From Hoylesella buccalis ATCC 35310 (GTDB lineage Bacteria; Bacteroidota; Bacteroidia; Bacteroidales; Bacteroidaceae), in NCBI RefSeq assembly GCF_000177075.1, contig NZ_ADEG01000096.1, positions 1 through 36,405 on the forward strand: a stretch of 36,405 bases of DNA, in the 5' to 3' direction. Shown one piece after another: positions 1 to 7,547 of the stretch. Every line of letters begins with the position of its first letter. Position 1 is the first letter of the stretch. The notes under the pieces were generated by a model. It did no database searches. It saw nothing but the letters and a program-made list of their open reading frames with translations, and had not been told where the DNA came from. The position numbers and the translations under genes are program-made.

Positions 1-759
1 TCCAAGATATAGGCGTATGGTATCTATCGAAATGCTACTATGCTTAACACTTTTGAATGTGTCTGCTATTTTTGGTGGATTGGTCAATCCACCAACACAG
101 GAAGCCATAATATCCACCAGTTCTGCAAGGTCGCTGTCCTGACGCACATCATAGCGTTCTTTAATGTCACGCAAATAGGTATGCTCCATCTGCTGCTCCA
201 GATAGTTAACCTTCTTTTCTATGTCTTGCTCAAGCACTACCTGAGGCAAGCCACCATACAGCATATATTCGCGAATTAGTTCTTGTGAATAGTTTCCGCG
301 AAAATCTGCCACTTCTTTGAAAGTCAGTGGGCGCACGTGTATTTCATCGCCACGGCCACGGAACTCTGTAATGACATCCTTCGACAGAAACTTCGCATTC
401 GAGCCTGTCACAAACACGTCAACATTGCTGATGCTAAGAAATGAGTTCAAGACATCTTCAAACTCACTGACCATCTGTACCTCATCCAGCATCACATAAT
501 AGTGACCATCTGATGACAGACGGCTGTTTATGTACTGCAGTAGGACATCCGGATCTCTCAAACTTTTATTCAGACGGTTTTCAAGATTTACTCCTATGAT
601 ATGATCTTCCTTTACCCCATGCTCAAGCAGATAGTTTTTGAAAAGTGTAAATAGCAGATATGACTTACCGCATCTGCGCATACCTGTTATCACCTTTATT
701 AAACCATTGCCACAACTGTGAATAAGTTGATTCAGATACTTATCTCTGCTTATATCCAT
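1..759 (-). CDS. AAA_14-type ATP-binding protein, 3' part beyond the window edge
   Basis: The reverse strand is open from an ATG at 759 to the window edge, giving 253 codons without a stop. A Walker A motif (GMRRCGKS, about residues 21-28) is followed by a Walker B-like segment (YYVMLDEVQ) and a sensor-like segment (VFVTGSNAKFLS). The layout and the downstream motif GLTNPPKI match the AAA_14/DUF4143 family of ATPases common in Bacteroidota, whose cellular role is poorly defined. The C-terminal DUF4143 part would lie outside the window. A good promoter sits about 45 bases upstream. Nothing nearby suggests a pathway, and a link to mobile DNA is possible given the adjacent transposase remnant. 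Family assignment is confident; function is not known. Confidence 0.85.
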   Translation of the reverse strand, partial: MDISRDKYLNQLIHSCGNGLIKVITGMRRCGKSYLLFTLFKNYLLEHGVKEDHIIGVNLENRLNKSLRDPDVLLQYINSRLSSDGHYYVMLDEVQMVSEFEDVLNSFLSISNVDVFVTGSNAKFLSKDVITEFRGRGDEIHVRPLTFKEVADFRGNYSQELIREYMLYGGLPQVVLEQDIEKKVNYLEQQMEHTYLRDIKERYDVRQDSDLAELVDIMASCVGGLTNPPKIADTFKSVKHSSISIDTIRLYLG

Positions 760-805
760 ATTCTCTACTCTTTTATTTTGTGTAAATACACATTTTTAAC
801 GACTA

Positions 806-836
806 CAAACATACGTTTTTCTCTACATTCATACAA
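806..836 (-). promoter_or_regulatory. Promoter of the AAA_14 ATPase gene
   Basis: On the reverse strand TATGTTTG (813-806) matches the Bacteroidetes -7 consensus TAnnTTTG, and a TTG (836-834) lies exactly 20 bases upstream as the -33 element. This would give a 5' leader of roughly 40 bases. Confidence 0.65.
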
Positions 837-1052
837 GTTTTACAAGAATAATCCTTATTCCTAAAACACATTTTTAACTAAAAGGCTTTCAATATATATG
901 CTTTTGGATAAATAGCTGTCCTTTACCATTGGCAGATTGGTTCAGTAAATTCTTGCCTGTGGAGTAGGGAAGTGTTTTGACCCACCACTTGACCCACAAA
1001 AAATCATAGGAGATTGGAACTTTCATTGTCAATAGATAAATATATTTTCAAA

Positions 1053-1226
1053 TCATGTCATTAAATAACTATTAATCAGTAAGTTATGAAACATATTGAT
1101 AATGATGTTTAATGATATTGTATAAATGTCTTTATCCCTCTCTATCCTGTCCCAGGGAAAGTGGTCGGCCAGCTTGACCCAACGGTTGGATTTGCTCAAT
1201 CCCAAAAGTGTCTCCTGAAATTCAAA
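1053..1226 (-). pseudogene. Transposase N-terminal remnant
   Basis: The reverse strand encodes, without a usable start codon, a peptide including QETLLGLSKSNRW, then VKLADHFPWDRIERD (to about 1134), and then unrelated AT-rich codons to a stop at 1053. The pattern 'NRWVKLAD..PWD.IE' is what I recognise from N-termini of IS4/IS1182-like DDE transposases in Bacteroidota. Only about 30 residues are recognisable. In-frame codons upstream hit a stop with no ATG, so this is a decayed fragment and not a functional gene. The assignment rests on motif memory. Confidence 0.5.
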
Positions 1227-1274
1227 CAGGTCGTGACTGCGATTTTGTGATTAGTATTTCACCTCGATTCTTGA

Positions 1275-1318
1275 ATGTTTTAACATCCAAAGGTAGTCAT
1301 TTTGGGCGAATTGACCAA
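1275..1318 (-). repeat. Duplicated promoter, copy A
   Basis: A reverse-strand promoter-like sequence: TACCTTTG (1295-1288) with TTG (1318-1316) 20 bases upstream. The segment is nearly identical to 2668-2712 in front of the thioredoxin gene, sharing ATGTTTTAACA, CCAAAGGTAGTCA and ACCAA in order (plus-strand orientation). It now reads into the transposase remnant. Confidence 0.6.
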
Positions 1319-1398
1319 ACTTTACACAACATAAATAGTTAATTGTCAGATAGTTATAGTTAATTAGTAGACCCTAATTAGTTGAAAAACGTCTGGCA

Positions 1399-2559
1399 CT
1401 ATTCTTTGTCAGAGGTTATGATTTGGCCCAACTCCTGATAGAACGTCTCCACCTCGCCCAAATAAGTTTTCAATATCTTCCCATCGGGACCTATCAGCAC
1501 CTTATAAGGATAGCCTTTCACTCTATATGCGGTCTCGACCTTCGCATCGCCGTCTCTCACCTGCGGCCACGGCAACTGGTATTTCTTCAAAGCCTGTTTC
1601 CATTTTTCGGCTTTGTCGTTGCAATCGATGCCCACAAACTCAATGCGGTCGCCGTATTGGGCATAGCATTCTTTCATTTTGGGAAATCCCTTGATGCACC
1701 ATGTGCACCATGAGCCCCAGAAGTCCAGCAGCACATATTTACCCTGCAGGGAACTGAGCGTGAGCGTATCGCCTTGTGGCGTGGGGAGGGAAAAATCGGG
1801 GGCCATCGCGCCTACTTTAGCCGTATCGGCTACTTCTTTCCGAGCTTTCCTCATCACGGCCATCCGTTCAAAGGCTTCCTGCCACATATCCAAATATCCT
1901 TTGAAACGACCGTTGCGCACTGCGGGACTAAGCTTCCGTATGACCGGAACCACACGGTCCATATTCACGTCAAGCACCAAAGTCGCCGTGGCGTCCTCGT
2001 CGGGATGCTGTACGATGTACTCCTCGACCACAGAGTGCCTGCGCCGATTGATGTCACGGTTGGCGGCTTTGCGTATGCTGTCGAGCCGAACGGCATTGTC
2101 ACCGGCAGCCACTCCCGCCTCATACTCTTTTTTGGCGATGCCAAATTCCTTGTGGAAAGGCCTTCCCACGTCCGTCACTTTGGCGTACTGGTGATAGAAT
2201 GCGCTGCCCGAAATGCGGACGCTATACTCGTCGATGAAATCTCCTTCTATGTTGACAAATTCGTTGGGGACAAAGAAAAAGTACATGACCTTTTGGGGAC
2301 TGGATTTCAACCGAAGACTCCCTTGGTAGGCCTTGTCTATATAAAGCGAAAAATTAAAATGGCCGTTGTTGACGGGCATAGCAAAATTGATGATCTTCTT
2401 GTCTGGATTTCGCTCTACATACTCCACGAGGATGGAGTCGTTTCCAACATCGGTCAGTGCGCCGCTCATCGTAAAATTGCTCTGTGCCGAGGCCCCTGAC
2501 GAATACAGCCACGTTGCCACCGACAAAATAAAGAATTTCAATTTACATGCTCTTTTCAT
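1399..2559 (-). CDS. Exported TlpA-family thioredoxin-like protein with DUF4369-like N-domain
   Basis: A 386-residue protein. The start at 2559 gives a clean signal peptide (MKRACKLKFFILSVATWLYS, cleavage near ASA-Q); an in-frame ATG at 2598 would add 13 residues before it. Residues 28-120 resemble the DUF4369 beta-sandwich often fused to TlpA proteins in Bacteroidota. Residues 249-380 form an AhpC/TSA-thioredoxin fold with the redox motif C285-T-W-C288 in the context WGSWCTWC. It is expected to act in the periplasm as a thiol-disulfide reductase. The gene is monocistronic, with a promoter at 2681-2712. The substrate is unknown. Confidence 0.88.
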   Translation of the reverse strand: MKRACKLKFFILSVATWLYSSGASAQSNFTMSGALTDVGNDSILVEYVERNPDKKIINFAMPVNNGHFNFSLYIDKAYQGSLRLKSSPQKVMYFFFVPNEFVNIEGDFIDEYSVRISGSAFYHQYAKVTDVGRPFHKEFGIAKKEYEAGVAAGDNAVRLDSIRKAANRDINRRRHSVVEEYIVQHPDEDATATLVLDVNMDRVVPVIRKLSPAVRNGRFKGYLDMWQEAFERMAVMRKARKEVADTAKVGAMAPDFSLPTPQGDTLTLSSLQGKYVLLDFWGSWCTWCIKGFPKMKECYAQYGDRIEFVGIDCNDKAEKWKQALKKYQLPWPQVRDGDAKVETAYRVKGYPYKVLIGPDGKILKTYLGEVETFYQELGQIITSDKE

Positions 2560-2667
2560 CTTATTGGGATTTAAAGTTGTTTTCCAATGTTTCGGCAAGC
2601 AGCCTCATTCACGACAAAATTCGGTAAAATAGTTGATTTGTCAAAGTGTTTTCGTTCTGCTTCTTTC

Positions 2668-2712
2668 ATGTTTTAACACCCAAAGGTAGTCACTTTTGGT
2701 GAATTACACCAA
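2668..2712 (-). promoter_or_regulatory. Promoter of the TlpA-like gene (duplicated promoter, copy B)
   Basis: TACCTTTG on the reverse strand (2688-2681) fits the -7 consensus, and TTG (2712-2710) lies 21 bases upstream. The predicted 5' leader is about 115 bases to the start at 2559. A near-identical copy lies at 1275-1318, on the other side of the gene. Confidence 0.6.
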
Positions 2713-2855
2713 TATTACGATATTTATATCAAAAAGATAGATTCAACTTCAAAATGCTTCTCATCCCGCACGCGAGGGATGGCAAGTCTGGCTTCTTGTA
2801 TTATGCTCGCAACTACCTGAAATCCAACACGTTGACAAAAATCCAGAAACCGTCT

Positions 2856-2943
2856 TTCAATAGCATGGAGATTGGAGGGCAAAGGCATGAAGATTGGCGG
2901 GTAAAGTCAACGGGTTTAGCAGGTAAAGGCATGGAGATTGAAA
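2856..2943 (-). repeat. 22-bp tandem repeat array 1 (4 units, reverse orientation)
   Basis: Four head-to-tail 22-bp units start at 2856, 2878, 2900 and 2922. Units 1, 2 and 4 share a core like GCATGGAGATTG; unit 3 is diverged. Read on the reverse strand the core is CAATCTCCATGC, the same family as the arrays at 12750 and 34269. It lies between the thioredoxin gene and holB and contains no gene. Confidence 0.75.
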
Positions 2944-3062
2944 TCCATCGCCCTTGTGTTAGATGATGAGGGCAACTGACGGGAGCGGAACATCTGATGG
3001 CATGCTTGGCCTGGAAGTGACAAATAATCGGCAGGGCAAAGCATAATTCATGAATTTTTTAC

Positions 3063-3070
3063 TAACTTTG
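3063..3070 (+). promoter_or_regulatory. -7 element for holB-ricT-gldH
   Basis: TAACTTTG matches TAnnTTTG and lies 62 bases upstream of the holB GTG start. No clear TTG was seen at the -33 position, so this is a partial match. Confidence 0.5.
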
Positions 3071-3132
3071 CAAACAGATGGCTCGAGCTGGAAAGGCAGC
3101 TGGCAACGGCCCACAACAACGATTTTGAAACA

Positions 3133-4284
3133 GTGAAATTCAGCGAAGTAATCGGACAGGAAGACGCTCAGGCGCGCCTTTTACAGCTGGTGCGCGAGAA
3201 CCGTGTGCCCCATGCCATCATGCTTTGCGGCCCGTACGGCAGTGGCAAGCTGGCCTTGGCCTTGGCTTTCGCCTCCTATTTGCTGGGCGAACGCAACGAA
3301 GAGGGGCAGTCGGTGCTGAACAACGACCATGCCGTGACCAATGCCGAGGCCATGCTGCGCAACTGGGAGCATCCCGATTTGCACTTCACCTTCCCCGTGA
3401 TTCGCCCAACAGGCACCTCGTCTGACCACAAGATGGTGAGCGACGACTTTGGCAGGGAATGGCGAACGCTGCTCAAAGAAGGCGCCTATTTCAGCATGGA
3501 TCAATGGCTCGACCGCATGAAGGCCACCACGCAGCAAGCCCAAATATTTGAGGCAGAGAGCGATGAGCTGACCCGCAAGCTGAGCTTGAAATCGAGTCAG
3601 GGCGGTTATAAAATCTCCCTCATCTGGCTGCCCGAGCGCATGAATCAGGTTTGTGCCAACAAACTGCTCAAGCTACTGGAAGAGCCGCCGCTGCAAACCC
3701 TGTTCATCCTGGTGTGCGAGGAGCCCGAAAAACTGCTCGAAACCATCCGAAGCCGCGTGCAACGCATTGACGTGAGGCGCATTGACGACCAGGCCATTGA
3801 GCAGGCGTTGGTAGAAAAACGCGGACTGGAAGCCGACATGGCGCACCGCATAGCACGCACGGCCAACGGCAACTGGCTGAAAGCACTGGAAACGCTGGAT
3901 GCTGACAACGAGAACAGACAGTTTCTGGAAACCTTCAAACAACTGATGCGACTGGCGTACATGCGCAACGTGAAGGAACTGAAGAAATGGACAGAGGGCG
4001 TTGCCGGCTACGGACGAGAGAAGCAGCGGCGCATGCTGGACTACTTCAGCAGAATGGTTCGCGAAAACTTTATGTACAACTTCCGTCTGCCCGAGCTGAA
4101 CTATATGACGATGGAAGAGGAGGATTTTGCCAAGAACTTCGCCCGATTCATCAACGAAGCCAACGTCATGGAGATTGAAGAACTGTTCGCCTCGGCACGA
4201 AGAGACATCGGGCAAAACGCCAATGCAAAGATTGTTTTCTTTAACATGGTGTTGGAAATGATTGTTCTGCTCATCAAAAAATAA
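3133..4284 (+). CDS. holB: DNA polymerase III delta' subunit (clamp loader)
   Basis: A 383-residue AAA+ clamp-loader protein that helps load the beta sliding clamp onto primed DNA. It has a P-loop (GPYGSGK, residues 33-39), the segment LLKLLEEPP (178-186) typical of DnaX/HolB proteins, and an SRV arginine-finger-like motif near 207. The four-Cys zinc module of DnaX is absent, which fits delta' in this phylum. The start is a GTG: it gives the family-typical MKFSEVIGQ, and no ATG lies in frame just upstream. It is first in a likely operon with ricT and gldH. Its C-terminal half is less conserved, as usual. Confidence 0.9.
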   Translation: MKFSEVIGQEDAQARLLQLVRENRVPHAIMLCGPYGSGKLALALAFASYLLGERNEEGQSVLNNDHAVTNAEAMLRNWEHPDLHFTFPVIRPTGTSSDHKMVSDDFGREWRTLLKEGAYFSMDQWLDRMKATTQQAQIFEAESDELTRKLSLKSSQGGYKISLIWLPERMNQVCANKLLKLLEEPPLQTLFILVCEEPEKLLETIRSRVQRIDVRRIDDQAIEQALVEKRGLEADMAHRIARTANGNWLKALETLDADNENRQFLETFKQLMRLAYMRNVKELKKWTEGVAGYGREKQRRMLDYFSRMVRENFMYNFRLPELNYMTMEEEDFAKNFARFINEANVMEIEELFASARRDIGQNANAKIVFFNMVLEMIVLLIKK

Positions 4285-4367
4285 CAATATATACAAGAAT
4301 GTCGTCCACGAGAAGGCACACCGCCGACAATCGTGACAGCGGCATTCTCCCACTCAACTTTTACACA

Positions 4368-5585
4368 ATGGATTACAAAAATATGAAATTCAAGATAGCC
4401 AACGGGTGTGACAGAGGCCTCTGCCGACACTCGTGTGGCCGCCAAGACAAGCAGTTGAACACCTATGACTGGCTGGCCGACATCCCAGGAAACAACCTGA
4501 CGACCGACTTGGTGGAGGTTCAGTTCAAGAATACCCGAAAGGGATATTTCCACAACGTGAACGGGTTAGACCTGAAAAAGGGCGACATCGTGGCCGTAGA
4601 AGCCAGTCCGGGACACGACATTGGCGTGGTGACGCTCACCGGGAGCCTGGTGAAGCTGCAAATCAAGAAGGCCAATTTGAGGTCGCAAGATGAGATTAAA
4701 CGCATCTACCGCATCGCCAAAGAGGTGGACATGGAGAAATACAGGGAGGCGAAGGCTCGCGAACACGACACCATGATACAGAGTAGAAAGATTGCGAAGG
4801 ACCTTGGTCTGCAAATGAAGATAGGCGACGTGGAGTATCAGGGCGACGGCAACAAGGCCATCTTCTACTATATTGCCGACGAACGCGTTGACTTCAGGCA
4901 GCTCATCAAAGTGCTGGCCGAAACCTTCCACGTGCGCATTGAGATGAAACAAATTGGTGCCCGGCAGGAAGCAGGGCGCATTGGCGGCACCGGACCGTGT
5001 GGACGAGAGCTTTGTTGCGCCACCTGGATGAAGAATTTTGTATCGGTCAGCACCAATTCGGCGCGCATCCAAGACATCTCGTTGAACCCACAAAAGTTGG
5101 CCGGAATGTGCGCCAAACTGAAATGCTGCCTCAACTATGAGGCCGACGACTATCTGGAAGCCAGCCGGAAGCTGCCCAGCAGGGAGATTGTGTTGCACAC
5201 GGCGGACAAGGATTATTATCATTTCAAGGCAGACATCCTCACAGGGATGGTGACCTACTCTACCGAAAAAAACGCTGCCGTGGACCTCGAGACGATTGAT
5301 ATCCAACGCATCCAGGAAATCATCGAGATGAACAAGCGGGGCGAAAAGCCGGCTTCGCTCTTGAATGATGGGCAGAAGAAAGAAGAACACAAGCCTAAAG
5401 ATTTGCTTGCCGGTGCTGACATCAGCAGGTTTGACAAAAACAAAAACCGAAAGAAAAGGCCCAACACGGAGGCTTCAGATGGCAATGCAAGACGGGCAAA
5501 CAATAACAATCGGCGCAGAAACAACCAAAACCGCAGGCCGAGAACGGCCCGAAAAGACAATCAAGAACGTCAGGCAGATAATTGA
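4368..5585 (+). CDS. ricT: PSP1-domain protein, RicT/YaaT homologue
   Basis: A 405-residue PSP1 family protein. In Bacillus the homologue RicT works with RicA and RicF in a complex carrying Fe-S clusters that affects RNase Y; the role in Bacteroidota is not established. An N-terminal Cys cluster (C14, C19, C23) is followed by the PSP1 core with the signature pieces DVEYQGDGNKAIFYY, GPCGRELCC and CAKLKCCLNYE, which supply candidate metal ligands. The C-terminal 60 residues are a basic, Asn/Arg-rich tail, probably disordered. I chose ATG 4368, which gives the typical start MDYKNMKFKIANGC; ATG 4299 would add 23 atypical residues. It sits between holB and gldH. Confidence 0.85.
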   Translation: MDYKNMKFKIANGCDRGLCRHSCGRQDKQLNTYDWLADIPGNNLTTDLVEVQFKNTRKGYFHNVNGLDLKKGDIVAVEASPGHDIGVVTLTGSLVKLQIKKANLRSQDEIKRIYRIAKEVDMEKYREAKAREHDTMIQSRKIAKDLGLQMKIGDVEYQGDGNKAIFYYIADERVDFRQLIKVLAETFHVRIEMKQIGARQEAGRIGGTGPCGRELCCATWMKNFVSVSTNSARIQDISLNPQKLAGMCAKLKCCLNYEADDYLEASRKLPSREIVLHTADKDYYHFKADILTGMVTYSTEKNAAVDLETIDIQRIQEIIEMNKRGEKPASLLNDGQKKEEHKPKDLLAGADISRFDKNKNRKKRPNTEASDGNARRANNNNRRRNNQNRRPRTARKDNQERQADN

Positions 5586-5591
5586 TAGGAC

Positions 5592-6047
5592 ATGAGAAAG
5601 TTGGGGGTAGCACTCATCCTTTGCATCCTTTTTGCAGCTTGCAACGAAAAAAAAGTGTATGACACCTTTCGTCATACACCCCTGGCAGGCTGGGAAAAGA
5701 ATGACAGTCTGGCGTTTGATGTGCCCAAGTTGAAAACCTCGGGACGCTACCAATCGGCGCTGGCCCTGCGAATCAACAACGAATATCCTTTCATGGGACT
5801 CACGCTCATCGTTGAGCAAACCGTTCATCCGGCGCATACCAAATACGTCGACACGCTCAATTGCGCGCTCATTGGGGCCAATGGGGTGCCCAAGGGACAA
5901 GGAATTGGCTACTATCAATATGCGTTTGACATCACTTCTATGGACTTACACGAAGGTGATTCGCTGCACATCAGCGTGCGTCATGACATGAAAAGAGAGA
6001 TTTTACCAGGCATCAGCAACGTGGGAGTGAGCCTGACGAAACGGTAA
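5592..6047 (+). CDS. gldH: Gliding motility/T9SS lipoprotein GldH
   Basis: A 151-residue lipoprotein with a signal peptide and lipobox (LFAAC, Cys17). The body matches the GldH family, including the segment VYDTFRHTPLAGWEKNDS and the YYQYAFDI region. GldH is needed for gliding in Flavobacterium johnsoniae. In non-gliding Prevotella-like organisms its relatives persist, presumably in connection with type IX secretion. It starts 6 bases after the ricT stop, so it is co-transcribed with holB-ricT. The gene ends 30 bases before the convergent end of rodA, and I saw no terminator there. Confidence 0.85.
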   Translation: MRKLGVALILCILFAACNEKKVYDTFRHTPLAGWEKNDSLAFDVPKLKTSGRYQSALALRINNEYPFMGLTLIVEQTVHPAHTKYVDTLNCALIGANGVPKGQGIGYYQYAFDITSMDLHEGDSLHISVRHDMKREILPGISNVGVSLTKR

Positions 6048-6077
6048 ACGGTTTGGCGCTTTTGAGAAATTGGTAGC

Positions 6078-7547
6078 TTAGGTGTGCACCAAGTTGCGCC
6101 CCGCGTCTATCCTGAGGAAGATGAATAACAGGAGGGTGAAGCCCCAAAGCGACGAACCGCCATAACTGAAAAACGGCAACGGAATGCCGATGACAGGCGT
6201 AAGTCCCAACACCATGCCCACATTGATGAAGACATGGAACAGAAAAATGCTGGCCACACAATAGCCATAGATGCGCCCAAAAGCAAACGGTTGGCGTTCG
6301 GCCAGCTTGATGAGTCGCAAGATTAACGCCAAGAAAAGCACCAACACGCCGGCAGAACCAATGAATCCTTCTTCCTCTCCCACCGTACAAAAGATGAAAT
6401 CGGTATCTTGTTCGGGTACAAACTTCAGCTTGGTTTGGGTTCCATTGAGGAATCCTTTCCCCCTTAGTCCGCCCGCACCAATGGCAATCTCACTCTGATG
6501 GACGTTATAACCCGCACCGGCCACATCTTCTTCCAACCCCAACAGCACGGTGATGCGCACACGTTGGTGCGGTTTCATCACGTTATTGAGCACATAGTCG
6601 GCCGAATAGAAGAACACGATGGAACCAACAGCAAACAAGGCGATGTAGAGATAACTCCTCATTTGGCTGGCCAGCCAACAATAAGTCAGATAACCAATCA
6701 ACACGAAGGACACGATGAGCTGCACCCAAATCACGTCAAAAGGAAGCACAAACTGCGCAAAAAGCAGCGATAGAGCGGTAACTCCCAAGCAAACCAACAA
6801 GATAAAACGGGCTTGCCGCTTATCCTTACAATAGAGATACACCATCGAAGCCGAGAATACCTGAACCAACAACAGCACCATAAACTTGCCCGCAGAAACG
6901 GGTAGCGACCACAATGCGGTATCCTCATACTTGATACCTAACACGAAATAAATCACCATTGCCACGCCTGTAAACAACACACTGCCTGGCATTCCCTCGC
7001 GATAGAACATCAGGAAGAACGATAAATAAACCAAGGCAGAACCTGTTTCTTTCTGCGCAATGATGAAGAGCATGGGCAACAGGACGATGCCAATGGCGAT
7101 GGCAAAGTCTTTCCATTGATGAATGTCAAAGCCATAGCGCCCCATGAACTTCGACACGGCCAACGCTGTTGCAAACTTCGCAAATTCTGCGGGCTGCAAT
7201 CTAATCGGTCCCAGCACCAACCATGAGCGCGAACCCTTGATGTCATGCGGATTGAAGATGGTGGCAAAGAGCAGCACGAGGAATGCGACATAGATGATGT
7301 ACGAGAACATATCGTAGAATCTATCATCGAGTAAAACCAGCACCATGCCTAAGAAGACGGAGGTGGCAATCCACACAATCTGCATACCCGACCGCGTACT
7401 GAGGCTGAAAATATCGGTGTCGCCGTAGGTGTAGCTGGCTCCACACACACTGAGCCACCCAAAGATGAGCAGCGCCATGTAGATGAGAATGGTCCACCAG
7501 TCAAGTGAACGAAACACTCCAGAGGGTTTATCGGTTACTCGAGCCAT
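6078..7547 (-). CDS. rodA: Rod-shape peptidoglycan polymerase RodA
   Basis: A 489-residue polytopic SEDS-family protein, the glycosyltransferase that polymerises lipid II during lateral wall growth together with PBP2. About ten membrane segments are visible. The conserved loop PEQDTDFIFCTVGEEEGF and the C-terminal GIPLPFFSYGGSS are diagnostic for FtsW/RodA; location next to mrdA and mreBCD identifies RodA. It is longer than E. coli RodA (370 residues) because of an extra hydrophobic segment around residues 200-300, a common form in Bacteroidota. Its start overlaps the last 20 bases of mrdA, indicating coupled translation. It is the last gene of the cluster. Confidence 0.93.
   Translation of the reverse strand: MARVTDKPSGVFRSLDWWTILIYMALLIFGWLSVCGASYTYGDTDIFSLSTRSGMQIVWIATSVFLGMVLVLLDDRFYDMFSYIIYVAFLVLLFATIFNPHDIKGSRSWLVLGPIRLQPAEFAKFATALAVSKFMGRYGFDIHQWKDFAIAIGIVLLPMLFIIAQKETGSALVYLSFFLMFYREGMPGSVLFTGVAMVIYFVLGIKYEDTALWSLPVSAGKFMVLLLVQVFSASMVYLYCKDKRQARFILLVCLGVTALSLLFAQFVLPFDVIWVQLIVSFVLIGYLTYCWLASQMRSYLYIALFAVGSIVFFYSADYVLNNVMKPHQRVRITVLLGLEEDVAGAGYNVHQSEIAIGAGGLRGKGFLNGTQTKLKFVPEQDTDFIFCTVGEEEGFIGSAGVLVLFLALILRLIKLAERQPFAFGRIYGYCVASIFLFHVFINVGMVLGLTPVIGIPLPFFSYGGSSLWGFTLLLFIFLRIDAGRNLVHT

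Larger units (their letters stand above)
760..1398. other. Gene-free region with mobile-element debris
   Basis: No intact gene was found in this 639-bp stretch. It holds the ATPase promoter (806-836), an unassigned segment (about 837-1050), a short transposase remnant (1053-1226, reverse strand), and a promoter copy (1275-1318) nearly identical to the one before the thioredoxin gene. It probably records an old insertion and deletion. Confidence 0.6.
2560..3132. other. Divergent intergenic region
   Basis: A 573-bp gap between the thioredoxin gene and holB. It holds the reverse promoter (2668-2712), a small inverted repeat CATCCC...GGGATG (2762-2781), the 22-bp array (2856-2943) and the holB promoter (3063-3070). 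Short open frames here have no coding character. Confidence 0.6.

Noticed and set aside
74..93. Inverted repeat GGTGGATTG/CAATCCACC
   Set aside because: It lies inside the AAA_14 gene and encodes the family-typical VGGLTNPPK, so codon content explains it.
2856..2943. Possible CRISPR array (also 12750-12859 and 34269-34356)
   Set aside because: The 22-bp units are contiguous with no unique spacers, and no cas genes are present.
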